Assembly (NCBI GenBank): GCA_015680685.1
Contig: MNCI01027502.1
Coordinates: 412,086 to 476,085, forward strand
DNA length: 64,000 nt
Direction of reading: 5' to 3'
Source of the DNA: Gnetum montanum
Lineage: Eukaryota > Streptophyta > Gnetopsida > Gnetales > Gnetaceae
Shown here: piece after piece, positions 58,100-64,000 of the stretch
Layout: each line of letters begins with the position of its first letter
Position numbering within the stretch: the first letter of the stretch is position 1
Program-made: the position numbers and the translations under genes
The notes under the pieces: generated by a model
What the model saw: only the letters and a program-made list of their open reading frames with translations
The model's database searches: none
Told to the model about the DNA's origin: nothing

Positions 58100-60700
58100 A
58101 TTCATAACCAACTCTCCTGCTAAAATGTAGAAATGGATTAAGCGAAGTTGAAAATCCTAGATCATTTTAAGCATGAGCCCCTTGAACTTAAGGCTTTATT
58201 AGCAATATTAGAATATGTTTTTCTTGATAATGGTAAGCCAATACTTATTAACATCAATATTACCAAAGAATAGAAAAAGATACTACCAAAAGTTATGTAC
58301 AAATAGCCAACAACCTTTTCGTACTTATAAGATAAGTTAATAGGAATAGATCTATGAATATGCTAGCATTGGATCTATACAAATTCCTATATCAAGCCAA
58401 TGAGGTAGTCATAGATGAGATTGAATCCAAAACTTAAGCAAGTTATTAAAATGAGCTAGAACTACTTCTTAAGATAAGATTCTTCTTTTCTATAGTAGAC
58501 AGTGAGTAGATGAGCCTATGCATGATTGTGTCAAAGAAATAAAGAAAATGGAGAGTTTGTATAGACTTTAGGCTATTGAATATAAAAATATTTAAAGATC
58601 ATTTCCCATTACCATTTGTAGCCCATGTGCTAGATACAGTTTTTAGGGCATAATTACAATATTTTTTAAGATAGTTATAGTGGTTATAACCAAATTTAAA
58701 TAGTACCAAAAGACTAGGCCAAGATAACTTTTATAAGTTACTAAAAACATTTTACATATAAGAAGATTTTCTTTGACCTTTGCAATGCTCCTACAACTTT
58801 CAAATGTCTTGTACTTATCATATTTCAATAGTAAATTAGTAGTGATATACAAGTCTTTATGGATGACTTCTCTACCTTTGGTATCAACTTTGAGCAAGCA
58901 TTGTTCCATCTAGAGAAAGTGATAAAATGCTATGTAGAGATGAACCTACGAAACAATTGGCAAAAAAGTCATTTGATGATCTAAGAGAGCATATTCTTGG
59001 GACACATGATTTCAAGAAAAATAATTAAGGTGAACCTGGAAAAATTATGGATCATTCAAACAATTACTAAATAAACTCAAACTATAAAGGATATGAGATT
59101 ATTCCTTAGTAACAATATTTAGTACAAGTTCTTCATCAAGAATTTCTTCAAAATTTCTAAACTTCTAGTAGAGCTTACAATGAAATATGCAACTTTTGAA
59201 TGGACTCGAGAATGCGAATAAGAATTTTAGCAATTAAAGTAAAAGCTCATAGATACTCTAATTCTATGTGCTCTAGATTAGTTTGGGCCATTTCGCATAA
59301 TAAAAAATGCATCTAACTATGTGTTGGGAGTGGTGCTTACATAATCGAATGATCACAAACATCCATACTACATCCATTGTGCAAGTAGAAGCATTGTGGA
59401 TGCATAATGTAACTATATCACCATTGAGAATTAACTCATGTTGGTAGTATATACCTTATAAAAATTAAGGTAATATTGATTACATACCATATTTTTGTAC
59501 ACACTAACCATAGTGCCATCTATTTCTTGATGAACAAGCAAGAATGTAGCCCCTGTGTCATATGGTGGCTAATGATTTTGCAGGAATTTAACCTCACAAT
59601 GGTGAATAGGAAAGTAACCTAAAATGTAGTTTCTAATGATTTATCTTAGTAATATGGAATAACAAAGAGGATGAGGAACCTTTATATGATCAATTTTCAA
59701 ATGAACTCCTATTTGAAAAATCCATTAAAGTTCTAGAGCCAAGGGCTACCAATTCGTATGATGAATTCCACTTCTATCTTCTCACTCAAGAGAATTGATC
59801 AAAATGGGACAATAAAAAGAAACAATAGTTTCTTCACTAGGTCAAACATTTCATAGAGATTGAAGATAACCTTTACAAGGTTTGTGCTAATGGCCTAGTT
59901 CAATGGTGTGTTCTTGATGTTGATTAGTTACACATCCTCCAAGATGTTCATGAGGATTCTTTCAGGGACCACTACATAGAAAGAAGGATGGCTACAAAGA
60001 TCCTCATGGTAAGATACTTTGGCCAATGATTTTTAGGAATGCTCACCATTTTTTCCCATTCATGTGAATGATATTAAAGAGATGGAGGAATGAATATACA
60101 AATGGAAGGATCCCAACAGTGGATCCAACCACTAGAATCTTTTAACCTTTGAGGCATTGACTTCATGAGATCCATCACTTCCATATCAAATGGAAAGGCT
60201 TACATAGTTTTTATTAACTACTATACAAAATAGGCTAAAGCTATAGCCATATCCAACTATACATATACCGTTGTAGCTTAGTTTGTATAATAATAAGTGG
60301 TAAATAAGTTTGATGTGCCTAGATCACTCATTTAAGATAATGGAACATACTTTATAGGGTCTACATTTTGAAAATTAATGCAACACTTAGGCATGAAACA
60401 TAAAATTACAACCCCCTATCACCCCCAAGCTAATAGTTAAGTTGAAGTGACCAATATGGAAATTACTAGGATTCTGACACAAATTATTAGTAGATATAGG
60501 AAGCACTCAAGTACCAAACTTAATGATGCTCTCTGCACATATCGTTCAACTTGGAAGCTTCCTATAGAATACTCTTCCTATGAGTTAGTATAAGAAAATT
60601 TTCCGAAACTTCCAATAAAGATGAATTTCATACACTCACAACTACCTATGAGCCTAATCCAAAAATTAATCTAGCCTAAAAATAACATCTTATGACACTT
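58100..60700 (+). pseudogene. pol: RT, RNase H and integrase of E8
   Basis: RT from about 58140: ELKALLAILEYVFLDNGKPI, a fingers block with WRVCIDFRLLNIKIFKDHF, and the catalytic VFMDDFSTFG intact at about 58850-58880. RNase H about 59290-59470: ASNYVLGVVL, HPYYIHCASRS and NYITIE. Integrase: zinc domain near 59950 (VHEDSFRDHYIERRMATKIL), core from 60150 with GIDFMRSITSISNGKAYIVF, DNGTYF and TTPYHPQAN, and a C-terminal part to about 60700. Order and motifs are those of Athila-like gypsy elements. Many stops, several TAG/TAA. Although dead it keeps most catalytic residues. Confidence 0.88.
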
Positions 60701-60830
60701 AGTGTGATAGATGAAAATCAATGAATAGTCCTGATGATGAATGACGTACATAAGGTAAGGATTGTAGAACTTAAAAGGAGGGGGGATAAATATGTTTTTC
60801 AACAAAAATCAATTGACACAAAAACCATAC

Positions 60831-61479
60831 CCAAAAATATGTGGTTCTATAACTTAGGTACTCCACACTTGGAGGGTAGATCACTTACACACCTCCAAAC
60901 TTTGTTTCTCTCTAAAATGTGGTTTAAAGGGCAACACACGCTATATAGCTCTAAGCTCCACTTTGGAGTGATTCAATGCCATAAATGCACATAACCTAGC
61001 TAGGTCCCAATAAGCTTAGAATGTGATTTAAAGGATCCCAAAACCTTTACAAATTGAGCTTCACTCCAAAGTGTTGTGACACTACACTAACCACTCAATC
61101 CTAGTGGGATTCTAAAAAGCTCAATAATGATGACTTCTCAAAAGAAGCGCATCAATCCCAAAGGGCAAAAAGAAATAAAAATAAATAAATTACAATGGAA
61201 GGATGCAACTAATTGGTTGGTCCTTGTACATTGAAGCATAGTATAATATAATCACTCCAATAGTTCAACAGATAGTACAATAAAGTACATAAATAGAATA
61301 ATGCACACAATGATTGTTTGATGTTGACACTTGTTTGCACATAAAACTTGCACTATCTCAAAGAGAATGAAGTCTTCTTATAGCCTTGATGTTTTTGAAA
61401 TCATCTTAGAATTTATGCACTAGCAATCTAATAGCTAAGAGAGATGTCTTATTCAAGATTAGGACATCTCACTGCATAG
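60831..61479. other. Junction of E8 and E9, unassigned
   Basis: No ORF. It may contain the 3' untranslated region or LTR of the copia element (minus strand) or the 3' end of E8. A loose inverted pair CTCCACTTTGGAGTG (60957) and CACTCCAAAGTG (61052) is present. Confidence 0.4.
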
Positions 61480-64000
61480 ACTTCAATTCAAGGGAGACAT
61501 CTCTCCACCAAAGGAGACATCTCTAAGGAGACACTTATGATCAGACACTTAGATCGTTAAAAATTTCTCTCATCCATAGATGCTTAGCATAGCAACTTCT
61601 AGCTAAGATATATTCAACTTCTAATAGAAAGTGTTGTAGAGGCTTGCTTTGGTAGTCTAGGAGACAAGGCTTTGTCCTAGAAAAGAGTAATTTCCACTTT
61701 TTCTATGATGATCATTTGAATAGGCTACCCAATTTTCATCACAATATCTAGCAAGATCAAGAGGAGAGTCCTTTAGACACCAAATGCCCCAATTAGTAGT
61801 ACCTTTTAAATAATTAAATATTCATTTAACCACCTTATAATGTGATTCTTTTGGGGTGGCTTGATATCTAGTACACATTCCAACACTTAAAAGTGATGTC
61901 TTTTCTACTAGCAATTAGATAAAGCAAACTACCTATCATGCCTCTATAAAGCTTGTGATCAATAGGCTTACCTTGATCATCCTTGGTAAGTTTAAAATTT
62001 GTAGCCATGAGAGTACTATTTACCTTCACATCAGCTAGATTGAATTTGAGAAGAATATCTTTGACATATTTGGTTTGACAAATGAAATTTCCTTCTTTAA
62101 ATTGATTAATTTGAATCAAAGGAAGTTTTTGAGTTCTCTCATCATGCTCATTTTGAACTCAACCTACATAATATCTAAAAATTTCTTATAAATATTTTCA
62201 TTAGTAGCACCAAAAATAATATCAAAATAAATTTTAATAATAAGAAGATCACCACCTTCCTTTCTTAGCCTGGACATTAGCCTTACCTCTTTCAAAATCA
62301 TTTGATATCAAATGTTGAGAGAGTTTTTCATACCAGGCCCTAGGGGCTTGTTTAAGTCCATAGAGACTCTTCTTGAGCTTGTAAACATGATTAGGTTTAA
62401 TGGGATCTATAAAACCTTAGCAGGTTGATCAACGTAAACTTCTTCTTGTATGGTTCCATTTAGAAAGGTACTTTTCACATCCATTTGATATAGCTTGATA
62501 TTCCAACTACTAGCATAAGCTAAAAGGACTCTAATAGACTCTAGTCTAGCAACAGGAGCAAAACTTTCATCAAAATCAATCCCTTCTTATTGATTGTACC
62601 CTTTGGCAACTAGTCTAGCTTTATTTTTTATTATATCTCCATCTTCATCAATTTTGTCTCTAAAGACCCATTTTGTGTCAATAATGGATTTATGATCTAG
62701 CCTAGGCATTAATTCCCATATGTCATTTCTAGCAAATTGGTTTATCTTGCATAGCAAAAATTCAACCTTCCTCACCTTTAGCTTCTTTAAAGTTTTTGGG
62801 TTCAATTTGTAAGAGATAAGCTAAATAAGCATAGGATTCTTTGGTTTGACTTCTAGTGTAAATACCATCTTGAAATTCCCCAATAACATTGTTGAGCAAG
62901 TGAATTTTACTAAGTCTAGGCACCTTGGGTTAAGTAAGGGAGTTCTCATTAGATTCATATTCTTTCTCTTCTTCATGCTCACCATCAATTATATAATTCT
63001 TATCAACTTGAACTTGAGTGGCACTAGATAGTTTTTGAATAGGAACAACTTCATCATCAGATTGAGAATATGTAATGTCATGATCATCAACTTTAACATT
63101 TATGGTTTTCTCAACAGTATTCATTCCCTTGTTAAAAATTCTATATGCCTTTCTAACTAGCGAATACCCCAAGAGAGTACCTTTATCAGTTTTAGAATCA
63201 AATTCTCTTAAATTATCTTTATCATTTAGAATATAACATTTTGAACCAAAAACATGAAAATAACTTACTAAAGGTTTTTTACCAATCCATAGTTCATAAG
63301 GAGTTTTTAAGGTAAAACTTCTTACCAATACTTTTTTGGAGACATAGCAAGTAGTATTAATACCTTTAGGCCAAAATTAATGAGGAAGATTCTAGCCATT
63401 CAATATAGTTCTTTCCTTTTCATTCAATATCCTATTCTTTTGTTCAGCTATACCATTTTGTTGAGGAGTTCTTGTAGCAGAGAATTGATGGAGTATCCCA
63501 TTTGTTTGATAGAATTACTCAAATTTAACATTCTTGAATTCACCTCCATTGTCACTTCTAATAATTTTAATGTCATATCATTTTTTTTAAATCTAGTTAT
63601 AAATTCTCAAAAAATGATCAAATACCTCATCCTTGTGATATAAAAAGGTTACCCACGTAAAATGAGAGTAATCATCAACAATAGTTGAAAAATATCTTTT
63701 CTTTCCCAAGCTAAGAGTTTGAATAGGATGAACCGCATCCATATGAAGTATATCCAAGGGATGAAAAGTAGAAATACAAATTTTCTTACCAAATCTTACC
63801 CTTGATTGCTTTCCATTCTAGCATGCTTCACAAGTTTTCATATTGAAGTCTTTGAGTTTGGGTAGTCCACAAACCATTTCTTTAGATACAAGAGTCTAAA
63901 TAATTTCTTTGTTTATGTGGCAAAACTTCCTATTCCATAGACAAGTATCATCTATACAAATAACTAAGCACTTGGATTCAATGTTAGAATTATTTCCAAA
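61480..64000 (-). pseudogene. pol: E9: Ty1/copia pol (integrase, RT, RNase H), SIRE-like
   Basis: Minus strand, entering from the right edge. Integrase core end near 63480: SATRTPQQNGIAEQKNR. Then the integrase C-terminal part 63328-62930 with TPYELWIGKKPLVSYFHVFG and SKCYILNDKDNLREFDSKTD, the copia-specific order with integrase before RT. RT begins 62805-62587 (NDIWELMPRLDHKSIIDTKW, NKARLVAKGYNQ). RT end 62119-61868: KYVKDILLKFNLADVK and KLYRGMIGSLLYLIASRKDI. RNase H about 61760-61640 with FLGQSLVSW. The pattern resembles plant SIRE/Maximus copia elements. Gag and 5' LTR lie beyond the window. Frames break between blocks, so it is inactive. Confidence 0.88.

Larger units (their letters stand above)
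53785..60830 (+). mobile_element. E8: gag-pol gypsy element of the E1/E7 family, no 3' LTR seen
   Basis: LTR, decayed primer site, gag, protease, RT, RNase H and integrase in the gypsy order on the plus strand. It shows what E1 and E7 would encode if complete. Homology ends near 60830 and a copia element follows, so the 3' end is lost or unrecognisable. Confidence 0.85.

Noticed and set aside
60957-61064. Inverted repeat near CCACTTTGGAGTG as a MITE
   Set aside because: Short and imperfect, with no target duplication visible.

Overview
The window is repeat DNA from a large-genome plant nucleus, probably a seed plant. I find no intact host gene. Nearly everything recognisable is a decayed LTR retrotransposon, nested several deep, plus one LINE remnant. 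The plant assignment rests on Ty3/gypsy elements with the plant tRNA-Asp primer site, Tat/Ogre-type elements with a second RNase H, a SIRE-like Ty1/copia element, and captured pieces of plant-type PPR and condensin CAP-G genes. The species cannot be told from the sequence.
Layout. E1 (1-2117, minus) is the 5' end of a gypsy element: LTR, tRNA-Asp primer site, start of gag. E3 (minus) is an Ogre/Tat-like element whose gag-protease and an opposite-strand spliced ORF lie at about 2.2-9.7 kb and whose leader, primer site and 5' LTR lie at 29.1-30.7 kb. The gap in E3 is filled by E2 (9746-29123, minus), a 19.4 kb relative with both LTRs. E3 sits against the 3' end of a plus-strand element, E4 (30.7-32.5 kb). 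Next come a short gag-like remnant and an L1-type LINE RT (about 34.4-36.2 kb, minus), the 3' end of E6 (36.3-37.66 kb, plus) and E7 (37766-about 42270, plus: LTR, gag, protease). E5 (42589-52578, minus) is a complete 10 kb non-autonomous element with 3.8 kb LTRs and the target duplication AATAT. E8 (about 53785-60830, plus) is a full gag-pol relative of E1 and E7, and E9 (about 61480-64000, minus) is the copia element running off the right edge.
Four things stand out. (1) In E2 the protease and RT parts of pol are separated by a 6.2 kb stretch with a good donor and acceptor that join in frame, and a multi-exon ORF runs through it on the opposite strand. E3 carries the same ORF with matching intron positions. 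(2) The LTRs of E5 carry pieces resembling a receptor kinase, a PPR protein and CAP-G, all in the element's sense. (3) The E1/E7 LTRs carry tandem stem-loop units whose stems differ by compensatory changes. (4) The same LTRs carry an array of the palindrome GCGATATCGC directly upstream of the TATA box. Decay is mostly by C-to-T change at CG and CAG sites, leaving reading frames broken by TAG and TGA but with few indels.
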